The translations under genes were made by a program, and so were the position numbers. Below the pieces are notes generated by a model. It made no database searches and was not told where the DNA came from. It saw nothing but the letters and a program-made list of their open reading frames with translations. From Planctomycetota bacterium (GTDB lineage: Bacteria > Planctomycetota > UBA1135 > UBA2386), in NCBI GenBank assembly GCA_014192625.1, contig BJHM01000034.1, forward strand, positions 1 to 34,968: a DNA stretch of 34,968 nt. The letters are read 5' to 3'. Every line of letters begins with the position of its first letter. The first letter of the stretch is position 1. Below are positions 24,481-32,125 of this stretch, piece after piece.

Positions 24481-26493
24481 TCACTTGTTAGCTGGCTTAC
24501 AGTGCAGATCGAGCCAGCGAAAAAACTCTCGCTGCCAGAGCACGCTGTCCTGCGGCTTCAAGATCCAATGCCCGGCACCAGGGAACATCAGTAGCCGACT
24601 CTCGACCCCCATCAACTGCGCCGCAGTGAACGCTTGCAGACCTTGGTCGTATGGCACGCGGAAGTCCTGCTCGCCATGAATCACGAGCAGCGGCGTCTGC
24701 CAGTTCTTGACGAAGCGATGCGGTGAAGCCTTCTGATAGAGCGCGGCCGTTTCCGGCGTCGTCCAGAACGGGCCGCCGAGATCCCAGTCGACGAACCAAA
24801 GTTCTTCCGTGCTGAGATACATCGACTCAAGGTTGAAGATGCCGCTGTGGCTTGCCATGCAGCAAAAACGGCTCCCCGCGTTGCCCATCAGCCAGTAGAC
24901 GGAGTAGCCGCCAAAGCTCGCGCCCACGGCCGCGCAGTGTTGTTTGTCGATGTAGGGCCGCTGCTGCAGCGCATCGGTCACGGCCAGCAGATCCTGCATC
25001 GCCTGCCCGCCCCAATCGCGTGAGATCTGATCGTTCCAGTCTTGGCCAAAACCAGGCAGGCCGCGCCGATTGACCGCCGCCACCACGTAGCCTTTTGCGG
25101 CCATCAGGTGAAAGTTCCAACGCATTGAGAACGCCTGCCCAACCATCGACTGCGGCCCACCCTGGCAGAACAGCAGCATCGGATACTGCTTTGTCGGATC
25201 GAAGTCGGGCGGCTTCACAATCCATGCGTGCACCTGCTTGCCGTCGGTGGTGGGAAACCACTCGCCGTCAATGACTGGCAACTGCAATTTGGCGAAGTCC
25301 GCCGCGTTCGCATTCCACAGCGTGGTGATTGCGCCCGTAGCAATTTCGACCCGGACCAACTCAGCTGGCCGCTCCATTGTTGCGCGCAACGCGTAGACCG
25401 TTTTGCCATCAGGTGCAACCTGCAGCGCATCCAATTGATGTCGCCCCTTGGTCACTGCGACCGCAGTGTGATCCACCGGTGAGCAACGGTAAATCTGCGT
25501 CGTCCCCTGCGTCTCAGTGGTGCAGAAGATCGCGCTGCTATCCTGCGTCCACTGCAGATCGTGCACCGAGGCATCGAACTGCGGCAACAGTTCGGTGTTG
25601 GTCTTGCTCACGCAATCGTGCACGAACAAGCGCACGCGATCGGCCTCAAACCCCCCGCGCGCCATGCTGCAAAATGCGATGCAGCGACCATCTGGCGACC
25701 ATTGCGGGTCTTGATCAAGGCCAGGCATCCCATCCGTAATGCACACAGAATTGCCGCCCGCCGCCGATACGAGCCACAGTGCACTGTCGGTGCTGCGTTC
25801 AGGATTTGGCACCCGCTTCGCCGTGTAGCAAATCTGCGTGCCATCCGGCGACCAGCAGTATTGCTCTTTGCCACCAAACGGCTTCATCGGCGTATCGCAC
25901 CGCTCGCCTTGCATGAGGTCGATTGGCTTTGCGTCTTGCGCAATCGACAACGCGAACAGGTGGCTGTAGTTGCCATCCTTCCAACTATCCCAGTGGCGCA
26001 CCATCAAGTCGTCGTAGACCCGGGCGTTGGCTTTTGGCAGATCGGGATGCCGATCCAACATGGTCGGGTCGACTCGTACATCTTGCGTAAACGTCAACTG
26101 CTCGCCGCTCGCTGCAAATCGCAGGTTTTGCACACCGCCAGCGATTGCGAGGTCGGTAACACCAGTGCCATCCACCGCCTGAATGTGCACGCCCGTGGTC
26201 GTTATCCATGCAATGCGGTTGCTATCTTTTGCCCAGCAGGGCTCGCCACCTTCGCCGAGTAGCAGTGGTGCCGCACCCGGCAACAATACGTTGAGCAACT
26301 GAACTGTCGTGATCGACCGATTTAGTGCGAGGTCCACGTTTTTTACGGTGAACAGGAGCAACGCACCATCGGGGCTCAACGCAGGCTCACCTACGCGACG
26401 AAGCTGCCAGAGGCCCTCAGGAGTTAGCCGTTCTTGTGCGGCGACCATGGAGCCAAGACCGAGAAGAACCGCCGAGGACAGACCAAAACGCAT
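24481..26493 (-). CDS. Secreted S9-family (prolyl oligopeptidase-type) peptidase
   Basis: A 670-aa protein with a signal peptide (MRFGLSSAVLLGLGSMVAAQ|E), an N-terminal beta-propeller of WD40/PD40-like blades (about residues 35-400; e.g. LSPDGALLLFT, WSPDGTQICYT, WSPDGRCIAFC), and a C-terminal alpha/beta-hydrolase domain. The catalytic triad is Ser526 (GASFGGYS), Asp610 (HGEQDFRVP) and His642 (GAGHWIL). Such enzymes release di- or tripeptides or acyl-amino acids from peptides in the periplasm or outside. It is convergent with the di-haem peroxidase (78 bp between stops). Exact subfamily (DPP4/DPP5/acylaminoacyl peptidase-like) is not decided here. Confidence 0.93.
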   Translation of the reverse strand: MRFGLSSAVLLGLGSMVAAQERLTPEGLWQLRRVGEPALSPDGALLLFTVKNVDLALNRSITTVQLLNVLLPGAAPLLLGEGGEPCWAKDSNRIAWITTTGVHIQAVDGTGVTDLAIAGGVQNLRFAASGEQLTFTQDVRVDPTMLDRHPDLPKANARVYDDLMVRHWDSWKDGNYSHLFALSIAQDAKPIDLMQGERCDTPMKPFGGKEQYCWSPDGTQICYTAKRVPNPERSTDSALWLVSAAGGNSVCITDGMPGLDQDPQWSPDGRCIAFCSMARGGFEADRVRLFVHDCVSKTNTELLPQFDASVHDLQWTQDSSAIFCTTETQGTTQIYRCSPVDHTAVAVTKGRHQLDALQVAPDGKTVYALRATMERPAELVRVEIATGAITTLWNANAADFAKLQLPVIDGEWFPTTDGKQVHAWIVKPPDFDPTKQYPMLLFCQGGPQSMVGQAFSMRWNFHLMAAKGYVVAAVNRRGLPGFGQDWNDQISRDWGGQAMQDLLAVTDALQQRPYIDKQHCAAVGASFGGYSVYWLMGNAGSRFCCMASHSGIFNLESMYLSTEELWFVDWDLGGPFWTTPETAALYQKASPHRFVKNWQTPLLVIHGEQDFRVPYDQGLQAFTAAQLMGVESRLLMFPGAGHWILKPQDSVLWQREFFRWLDLHCKPANK

Positions 26494-26622
26494 TGTGCAG
26501 GATCATCCCTGAGCACAGCCGCCAGTGCCATGGCCGACTGCGACTCACTAGGCCAGATCGGAAGAACCCAAAGGAAGGAGCGTCCTAGCCACGTGCCGTG
26601 GCGCAAACGGTCGATAGACTGC

Positions 26623-26636
26623 TACGGCTAGCCGTA
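26623..26636. promoter_or_regulatory. 14-bp perfect palindrome upstream of the pseudopilin operon
   Basis: TACGGCTAGCCGTA is a perfect inverted repeat ending 16 nt before the gspG start codon. It could be an operator or a hairpin in the leader. About two 14-bp palindromes are expected by chance in a window of this length, so the position, not rarity, is the argument. Confidence 0.3.
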
Positions 26637-26652
26637 CATCAAAACCCCCACT

Positions 26653-27069
26653 ATGAAACCACTGCCCTACACCCCCCGCCACGATAGCTCTCGCCAGTCA
26701 GGCTTTACCCTGATCGAAATCATGGTCGTGGTTGTGATCCTCGGCCTGTTGGCCACTCTGGTGGTGCCCAACTTGCTTGAGATGGGCGAACTGGCCAAGG
26801 TCAAAAAAGCTGAGTCGGACGTCAACACGATCTATAATCAGGCCAAGTTTTTCAAGCTGACAAACAACAAGCAACCGACCATGGAAGAACTGACGACTCC
26901 GGATGCGAAGGGCAAGACTTTCATCGAGAGCGGCACCAAGGATCCATGGGATCATGATTACGTGATTCGCGAACTCGAACGCGGCAAGTTTGAAGTCATG
27001 AGCTGGGGCCCAGACGGCAACGAAGGAACTGAGGACGACATTTCCTCGACAGTTAAGAAGGAAAAATGA
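26653..27069 (+). CDS. gspG: Type II secretion major pseudopilin GspG-like
   Basis: A 138-aa pseudopilin. A basic leader of 17 residues ends in QSG|FTLIE, the prepilin-peptidase site, with Glu22 at +5 of the mature protein, followed by the hydrophobic assembly helix (about 18-42). The C-terminal segment GPDGNEGTEDDI keeps the aspartates (Asp121, Asp128, Asp129) of the GspG calcium site. GspG forms the body of the periplasmic pseudopilus that drives secretion. It is the first of four overlapping genes; the stop overlaps the next start (ATGA). A 159-bp gap upstream, with a 14-bp palindrome, holds the likely promoter. Confidence 0.93.
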   Translation: MKPLPYTPRHDSSRQSGFTLIEIMVVVVILGLLATLVVPNLLEMGELAKVKKAESDVNTIYNQAKFFKLTNNKQPTMEELTTPDAKGKTFIESGTKDPWDHDYVIRELERGKFEVMSWGPDGNEGTEDDISSTVKKEK

Positions 27070-27659
27070 TTCTGAGTTTTGGCCAGCCGAACGAGCGTGC
27101 GCGAACCGGCGAGACCGGCTTCACGCTGATCGAAATCATGATGACGATGGTCATCATGGGGCTGCTCGTTGCCATGGTTGCCCCCAGCCTCGACGCGTAT
27201 GTGCCCAAGTCGCGGCTCGACTCGGCCGCGAAGGTCCTTGCTGCAAACCTGGATATGGTGCGCAGCGAGGCCAAGATTCAAAGCAAGCCCTACACCGTCG
27301 AGCTGGACCTCAAGCACGCCCGCTGGCGCCGCGTGTTTCCGCCCGAGCAACGCCTAACCACCGACCAAGAATTGTGGACCATCGAGTCGCAAAACGAGGA
27401 TTGGAATGAACTCGGAGACGACGTGGTATTCGCTGGTGCAGGCAGCGCCAATCTCGGGTTGGCGCGGGACGGCATGTACAAAGTTAACTTCGACGTGAAC
27501 GGCTTCACCAGTGACCAGGTGATCATGCTGCATCTGCTGTCCGACCCGAAAATGATCTGGTCCATTCAATTCCACGGCATCACCGGCCGCGCCGAGATCC
27601 TGACCGACTTCGAAGGCACCGAGCACCCCTTGGAAGAAGTCGGCGAGGGAGGGTTCTGA
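27066..27659 (+). CDS. gspH: Minor pseudopilin GspH-like
   Basis: A 197-aa protein with the prepilin signature ETG|FTLIE (cleavage after Gly18, Glu23 at +5) and a hydrophobic helix to about residue 40. The rest is a typical beta-rich GspH/FimT-like domain; VRSEAKIQSKPYTVELDL (about 67-84) matches the usual position after the helix. GspH joins the tip of the pseudopilus. It overlaps gspG by 4 bp and touches gspI through TGATG (1-bp overlap), so the genes are translationally coupled. Assignment to H rather than another minor pseudopilin is by order and length. Confidence 0.82.
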   Translation: MILSFGQPNERARTGETGFTLIEIMMTMVIMGLLVAMVAPSLDAYVPKSRLDSAAKVLAANLDMVRSEAKIQSKPYTVELDLKHARWRRVFPPEQRLTTDQELWTIESQNEDWNELGDDVVFAGAGSANLGLARDGMYKVNFDVNGFTSDQVIMLHLLSDPKMIWSIQFHGITGRAEILTDFEGTEHPLEEVGEGGF

Positions 27660-28375
27660 TGCAACTGCACAACCAGTCAGAAGCCGGCTTCACGCTCATC
27701 GAAGTCGTCGTGGCGATCGGCTTGGTCACGCTAATCCTGACGGGCTTTCTCGGCATGCGCACCGATGCCGTCGCCGATGGCATGGAGGCTCGCAACTGGC
27801 GACTCGCGCGCGAACTCGCAGAAGAAAAGCTGTCGGAGTTGCAAGCTGGCGCGCGCGAGACCCCGCCAATTTCCGGCCAGATTGTGGATCTCGAAAAGTA
27901 CCACAACTTTTCCTACCAGATCATGATCGGCGAATCCGCGATCGGCGAACTCGAAGCAAAGGTTGCCGAGGAAGCCGCCGATGAAAATCGTGAGGCTTCG
28001 GCTCGTACGGAATGGCAACGCAATCGCGACGTCTACCGCAAGGCTTCATCGCAAGGTCAAAACTACAGCGAGTATCAAGACCAGGTTGCGCAGGATGATT
28101 CGCAACGCGAACTAGCGGAGCAGGCACCCGACGAGAAGAAGCTCGAAGACGTTGCCGTCGCCGTGTTCTTCCCCAAACTGAATGCGCACTACCAGGGTCA
28201 ACGGGAGGCATTCGTGATCAAAGCGAAAGCTTCGACCTTGGCGCTCTCTGGACTCACATTGGACCAGGCAAAGATCGTGGCAGATTCCAAGGGCCAAGCG
28301 ACCGGCAGCACTGGTGCTGCTGCATCTGGCGCCGCTTTACCTGGCGCGGCAGCGTCAACCAACGGAGGCAAATGA
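27659..28375 (+). CDS. gspI: Minor pseudopilin GspI-like, enlarged
   Basis: A 238-aa protein with prepilin signature EAG|FTLIE (cleavage after Gly10, Glu15 at +5). After the helix, RLARELAEEKLSELQAG (about 45-61) matches the GspI family. GspI is normally about 120-130 aa; here a charged, probably helical insert rich in Glu, Gln, Asp and Arg (about residues 100-165) and an Ala/Gly/Ser/Thr-rich tail (about 210-238) make it nearly twice that size. Overlaps: 1 bp with gspH and 4 bp with gspJ. GspI, J and K form the pseudopilus tip in classical systems. Confidence 0.8.
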   Translation: MQLHNQSEAGFTLIEVVVAIGLVTLILTGFLGMRTDAVADGMEARNWRLARELAEEKLSELQAGARETPPISGQIVDLEKYHNFSYQIMIGESAIGELEAKVAEEAADENREASARTEWQRNRDVYRKASSQGQNYSEYQDQVAQDDSQRELAEQAPDEKKLEDVAVAVFFPKLNAHYQGQREAFVIKAKASTLALSGLTLDQAKIVADSKGQATGSTGAAASGAALPGAAASTNGGK

Positions 28376-29481
28376 TGGCTGTTCGAGAACCCACTCAGCA
28401 CGGTTTCACGCTAATTGAAATCCTGCTCGCCGTAGCGATCACTGCAATGATCATGCTGCTAGTCGGCACCAGCTTCACTGCTACGTTGGAAGCGCGCGCC
28501 GTCATCGAGGAGCTTTCGGAATCGACCGAAGCCGGTCCACGAATCCTCGCCATGATCGAGCGCGACCTGCGCAACATCTGGACCTTTGATGTCAAGAAGA
28601 ACGCCGTCCTCGTCGGCCGCAATAAGGACATCGGCAGTTTTGAAGCCGATCGAATCGATCTACTGACCTCTAGTGACTCGATTGGTTATGTGCTCGACGC
28701 ACAAAACCGGCAGCGCTCAACCAATATTTGCGAAGTCGGATATTGGCTGAAGCCCAACCCGCGCTACCGCGATCTGATGGAAATCTGGCGGCGCGAAGAT
28801 CCGATGATCGACGGGGACCTGCTCACCGATGGCCGTTTCCAGCTGATCCACGACCGCATCAAGAGTTTTAAAATCACTTACTTTCGCTCGCTCGGGTTTG
28901 AAGCCGAGGAGTTGAACGAGTGGGACAGCTCGCTCGACAGCGCGCTGCCGCGCCGGCTGAAGATCGAGTTCGTGCTCGAACGCAAACAAGGCAGCCGCAA
29001 CGTAGTCAACGAGACTGAAATCGACGACTTCGAAGGCTCCACGAAGACCTACGTTCGCCACTTCACGTTCGCCCCCCAGATGGTGGAGGTGATGAAGCAG
29101 GGTGTTGCGATGATCCCCGCACGTCCACCGATGCCGGCGGATCCGCAGGCAAGTGGCGGCGGCGGCGGCCCGGCTGCCCCTGGCGGCAGAGGCGGTGGAC
29201 GGGGCGGCGATGGACCGGGCGGGATACCGGACCCGACTCAACTTGCGGGCATTGGCGGGCGCGGTGGCAAAGGTGGCATACCTGGTGCCCCGGGCGACAA
29301 TGGCGGTGGTCAGGCTGGTGGCCGGGGTCAGCAACAACAGTCCCAAGTGCCATCGCAGGGACCACGCCCCCAGTTGCCACCTGGATTCAATCTGAACGAC
29401 CTGCTGCGAGGCCTCGGCGGCGGTGGCGGCGGCCTTGGCAGCGGCGGCCTCGGCGGCCTATTCGGCAGCACTGGCCGCTGA
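28372..29481 (+). CDS. gspJ: Minor pseudopilin GspJ-like with a long glycine-rich tail
   Basis: A 369-aa protein with prepilin signature QHG|FTLIE (cleavage after Gly11, Glu16 at +5), a hydrophobic helix, and a GspJ-like globular part to about residue 245 (RILAMIERDLRNIWTF, RLKIEFVLERKQG). From about residue 260 to the end the sequence is low complexity, made of Gly, Pro, Gln, Ala and Arg, with runs such as GGGGGPAAPGGRGGGRGG, and ends GGGGGLGSGGLGGLFG. GspJ is normally about 200 aa. The start is ATGATG (28372 or 28375) overlapping the gspI stop. No gspK, secretin, ATPase or platform gene follows; the next gene, serS, is convergent. Confidence 0.82.
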   Translation: MMAVREPTQHGFTLIEILLAVAITAMIMLLVGTSFTATLEARAVIEELSESTEAGPRILAMIERDLRNIWTFDVKKNAVLVGRNKDIGSFEADRIDLLTSSDSIGYVLDAQNRQRSTNICEVGYWLKPNPRYRDLMEIWRREDPMIDGDLLTDGRFQLIHDRIKSFKITYFRSLGFEAEELNEWDSSLDSALPRRLKIEFVLERKQGSRNVVNETEIDDFEGSTKTYVRHFTFAPQMVEVMKQGVAMIPARPPMPADPQASGGGGGPAAPGGRGGGRGGDGPGGIPDPTQLAGIGGRGGKGGIPGAPGDNGGGQAGGRGQQQQSQVPSQGPRPQLPPGFNLNDLLRGLGGGGGGLGSGGLGGLFGSTGR

Positions 29482-29523
29482 TCTTGGTTGCCACTGGAGT
29501 CCCAACTCCTGGACCAGAACGCA

Positions 29524-29563
29524 CGCCGCGCGTTGCTAATTCGCGGCGCAAAAAACCGCGGCG
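29524..29563. repeat. GC-rich inverted repeat between gspJ and serS
   Basis: CGCCGCG (29524-29530) is the reverse complement of CGCGGCG at 29542-29548 and again at 29557-29563, with a run of six A between the last two. On the minus strand this gives a GC-rich segment followed by TTTTTT, which could help terminate serS; for gspJ no T-run follows. Placed between convergent genes, it is a candidate terminator region, not a certain one. Confidence 0.4.
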
Positions 29564-29657
29564 CATTGCGTTTGTGAGCCGCAAAGGCCCGCAGTTGCGC
29601 TCACTTCGGATGATCTTCGACGGTGCTCGCATTTAGCAGAGCAACCTCAGCTGTATT

Positions 29658-30944
29658 TCAGAACACCGGCCGGCCGATCACTTCTCTGCCGCCCATGTAG
29701 GGCACCAACGCTGCTGGCAAACGCACCGTGCCATCCTGCTGTTGGTGGTATTCAAGAATCGGAATCAGCGCCCGTGGGCTAGCGATCACCGTGTTGTTGA
29801 GCGTGTGGCAGTAGTGCACCTTGCCTGCTTCACTGCGGTAACGCAGTTGCAGCCGCCGCGCCTGATAGTCATAGAACCGGGATGCCGAATGCGTTTCGCC
29901 ATAGTTGTTACGCGATGGCATCCATGTCTCGATGTCGTATTTGAACGCCTGCGGCACACCAAGATCACCGCCGCATACGGCAACGATCCGGTATGGCAAT
30001 TCGAATGCCTGCAAGCAGGCTTCGGCGTTAGCGACAATCGATTGATGGTGTTCCAAGGAGCGGCCTTTGTCGGCCACGTCGAGCACCACCTGCTCAACCT
30101 TTTGGAACTGATGCACGCGGTACAGCCCACGAGTGTCTTTGCCGTAAGTGCCAGCCTCCCGCCGGAAGCATGCGCTGCGCGCGACATATTTCTTTGGCAG
30201 GTCCTTCTCGAGCAGGATCTCGCCTGCGTGCATGGATGTGATCGGCACTTCACTAGTGCCAATCAGGTTGAGGCCATCTTTCTCGCAGCGATAAGTCTGC
30301 TCCTCACCCCCCGGAAAAAAGCCGGTCCCAAACATCGCCGCATCGCGGACCAAAAGCGGTGGATCAATCGGTGTGAAGCCCTGCCGGACCATGTGATCTA
30401 TCGCGTATCGGAGCACGGCATCGTGCAGCAACGCCAGATCACCAATCAGCAGATAGTTTCGAGAACCCGAGATTGCGGCTGCCCGCTCGAAGTCGAGCCA
30501 GCCCTGCGCTTCTCCGATCTCGCAATGGGTCTTCTGCGCAAACGTGACGGTGCGCACTTGACCGACGCGCTTGACCTCGACGTTCTCGCTGTCGTCGCGC
30601 CCCTCAGGAACATCCGCATCCGGAATATTAGGGATGAGAGACAGTTGCTGATCCAATTCTGCGCGCAGGGTTTTCTCGCGCTCCAGAAAACCTTGCAGTT
30701 CTTGCTTCAGCTCTTTTTGCTTGGCCAGCATCTGTTCGCGTGCCAAAGGGGCCAGCTTGATCATCAGCTTGCCCGCGTTTTTTTGCTCGCTGCGCATCGC
30801 ATCGAGCTTGGGGATCAGCCCACGCAATTCGCCGTCCAAAACGAGCGCCTGTTCCACCGCGGCGACGCGGTCAGTCATACGCTTTTTGCGCACGCCGGCC
30901 GTGACGGCCTCGGGGTCATCGCGCAGCACCTTGATGTCGAGCAC
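29658..30944 (-). CDS. serS: Seryl-tRNA synthetase
   Basis: A 428-aa class II synthetase charging tRNA-Ser. An N-terminal two-helix coiled-coil arm (about residues 25-110, rich in Lys/Glu/Gln/Leu) contacts the tRNA long arm. The core shows TSEVPITSMHAGEIL, motif 2 around RSACFRREAGTYGKDTRG, and motif 3 around LNNTVIASPRALIPILEYH, then VPYMGGREVI. Motif 3 has the NNTVIASPR form rather than the NGSGLAVGR form of E. coli; both occur in the family. The frame is open to an ATG at 31013, but GTG 30944 starts the conserved VLDIKVLRDDPE and has a ribosome binding site (AGAAAGG) 6-7 nt upstream, so it is preferred. Confidence 0.96.
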   Translation of the reverse strand: MLDIKVLRDDPEAVTAGVRKKRMTDRVAAVEQALVLDGELRGLIPKLDAMRSEQKNAGKLMIKLAPLAREQMLAKQKELKQELQGFLEREKTLRAELDQQLSLIPNIPDADVPEGRDDSENVEVKRVGQVRTVTFAQKTHCEIGEAQGWLDFERAAAISGSRNYLLIGDLALLHDAVLRYAIDHMVRQGFTPIDPPLLVRDAAMFGTGFFPGGEEQTYRCEKDGLNLIGTSEVPITSMHAGEILLEKDLPKKYVARSACFRREAGTYGKDTRGLYRVHQFQKVEQVVLDVADKGRSLEHHQSIVANAEACLQAFELPYRIVAVCGGDLGVPQAFKYDIETWMPSRNNYGETHSASRFYDYQARRLQLRYRSEAGKVHYCHTLNNTVIASPRALIPILEYHQQQDGTVRLPAALVPYMGGREVIGRPVF

Positions 30945-31084
30945 TCGTGGCCTTTCTTTTGTGAAAACGGCGGCGCAGTCTAGTCGCCGCGACAGGCCAG
31001 TTCCACGCGCCATTCCTCAGGACACGCAAGCCGCCTTGCCGGCAGACTTCCGATCGCGCAGAAGAATGGCTATGTCAGGGCCAC

Positions 31085-31933
31085 ATTAGCTATCGAGATA
31101 AAATCGCTGAGTGCAACAACGCCAACCTTGGCCGCTACGTGCCATGGCATGTGGCTTCGTTTACGGCTGGTTTTATCCGCCTGGATCGCGTACCAATCGC
31201 CGAACAGAGCACCGCCTTCACTTCAGACTTCGGCAGGCTGGAAATCCGCGGCGCAAACTTTGCCACGCGCAGCGATGCAATCGACCGCCTGTTTGAACAA
31301 CTGGTAGCGCAGGGCATCTGTCGCCGGCGACACGAACTGTTTGCCGTGGCGCCACAGAACGAGACCAACCTGAGCCTGCAAATCGACCGCGGGGGCGTGG
31401 CATGGTTTGGCGTTCGCCCGATTGGCGTGCACCTCACGGGCTACGTCCACACCCCAAAGGGGCTGTTTGTTTGGGTTGGGGTGCGTGCGCGCGACAAACT
31501 GACCTACCCAGGCAGGTGGGATAACACCGTTGCAGGCGGCCAACCAATCGGGTTGTCACTGCGCGACAACCTCACCAAGGAATGCGGCGAAGAAGCGGCG
31601 ATCCCGGCGGCACTTGCTAGGTTGGCCGTTCCGACCTCGACGATTCGCTACCTGCGCGAGGACGAGTCAGGGCTCAAGCCAGACACACTTCACTGCTTTG
31701 ATCTTGCGCTGCCAGCCGATTTCACACCGCGCCCGGTGGATGGCGAGGTCGAGCAATTTTTGTTGCTGCCAGCGCGCGAAGTAGCGGAGGTCGTCCGCGA
31801 CACGCAACGTTGCAAGCCCAACTGCAACCTCGTCTGGATCGACTTTTTCCTGCGTCACCACGTGCTCGACGGCGAGTTGTCACAGTCCGAGCAGGCGGAG
31901 CTTTATCGACAACTTACCCCGCTGCTGCCTTGA
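31085..31933 (+). CDS. DUF4743 / Nudix hydrolase with apparent non-standard start codon
   Basis: From 31085 this is 282 aa. The N-terminal part SYRDKIAECNNANLGRYVPW matches the DUF4743 domain, which precedes the Nudix domain in Tnr3-like proteins, and the Nudix part is around AGGQPIGLSLRDNLTKEC and GEEAAIP (about residues 150-173). The KECGEE metal-binding glutamates are present, but the earlier Glu of the Gx5E consensus is Ser. The eukaryotic relatives hydrolyse damaged thiamine diphosphates; the bacterial role is not established here. The first in-frame ATG/GTG/TTG is GTG 31139, which would cut off the conserved CNNANLGRY segment. Upstream to the stop at 30962 only ATT 31085 and ATC 31103 could start translation; ATT is used here tentatively. 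Confidence 0.8.
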   Translation: MSYRDKIAECNNANLGRYVPWHVASFTAGFIRLDRVPIAEQSTAFTSDFGRLEIRGANFATRSDAIDRLFEQLVAQGICRRRHELFAVAPQNETNLSLQIDRGGVAWFGVRPIGVHLTGYVHTPKGLFVWVGVRARDKLTYPGRWDNTVAGGQPIGLSLRDNLTKECGEEAAIPAALARLAVPTSTIRYLREDESGLKPDTLHCFDLALPADFTPRPVDGEVEQFLLLPAREVAEVVRDTQRCKPNCNLVWIDFFLRHHVLDGELSQSEQAELYRQLTPLLP

Positions 31934-32078
31934 GCAGCCCTCGGCAGGCGGAGCGTTCCGCAATCCTCGCCGCCAACAATCATTTCGCTGCCAAGCAACG
32001 CGACCAACAAATAATTAAACAAGCGGCAAAAAATAAAAATGACCTGCGACCGTTGTTCTTGCAATCCTAGAAAGCGCC

Positions 32079-32107
32079 TTGAGCGAACCGCTTTTTAAGA
32101 CTATGAA
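32079..32107 (+). promoter_or_regulatory. Candidate sigma-70 promoter of the Lon-domain gene
   Basis: TTGAGC (32079-32084) and TATGAA (32102-32107) each match the housekeeping -35 and -10 consensus in four of six positions, with a 17-bp spacer. They lie 18 bp upstream of the start codon at 32126, in an unusually AT-rich intergenic stretch. Prediction by eye only. Confidence 0.35.
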
Positions 32108-32125
32108 CGGACCACGCGAAGCATC

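Noticed and set aside
29742-30983. 413-codon open frame antisense to serS
   Set aside because: serS is unmistakable on the other strand; the antisense translation has no recognisable domain and arises from GC-rich codon use.
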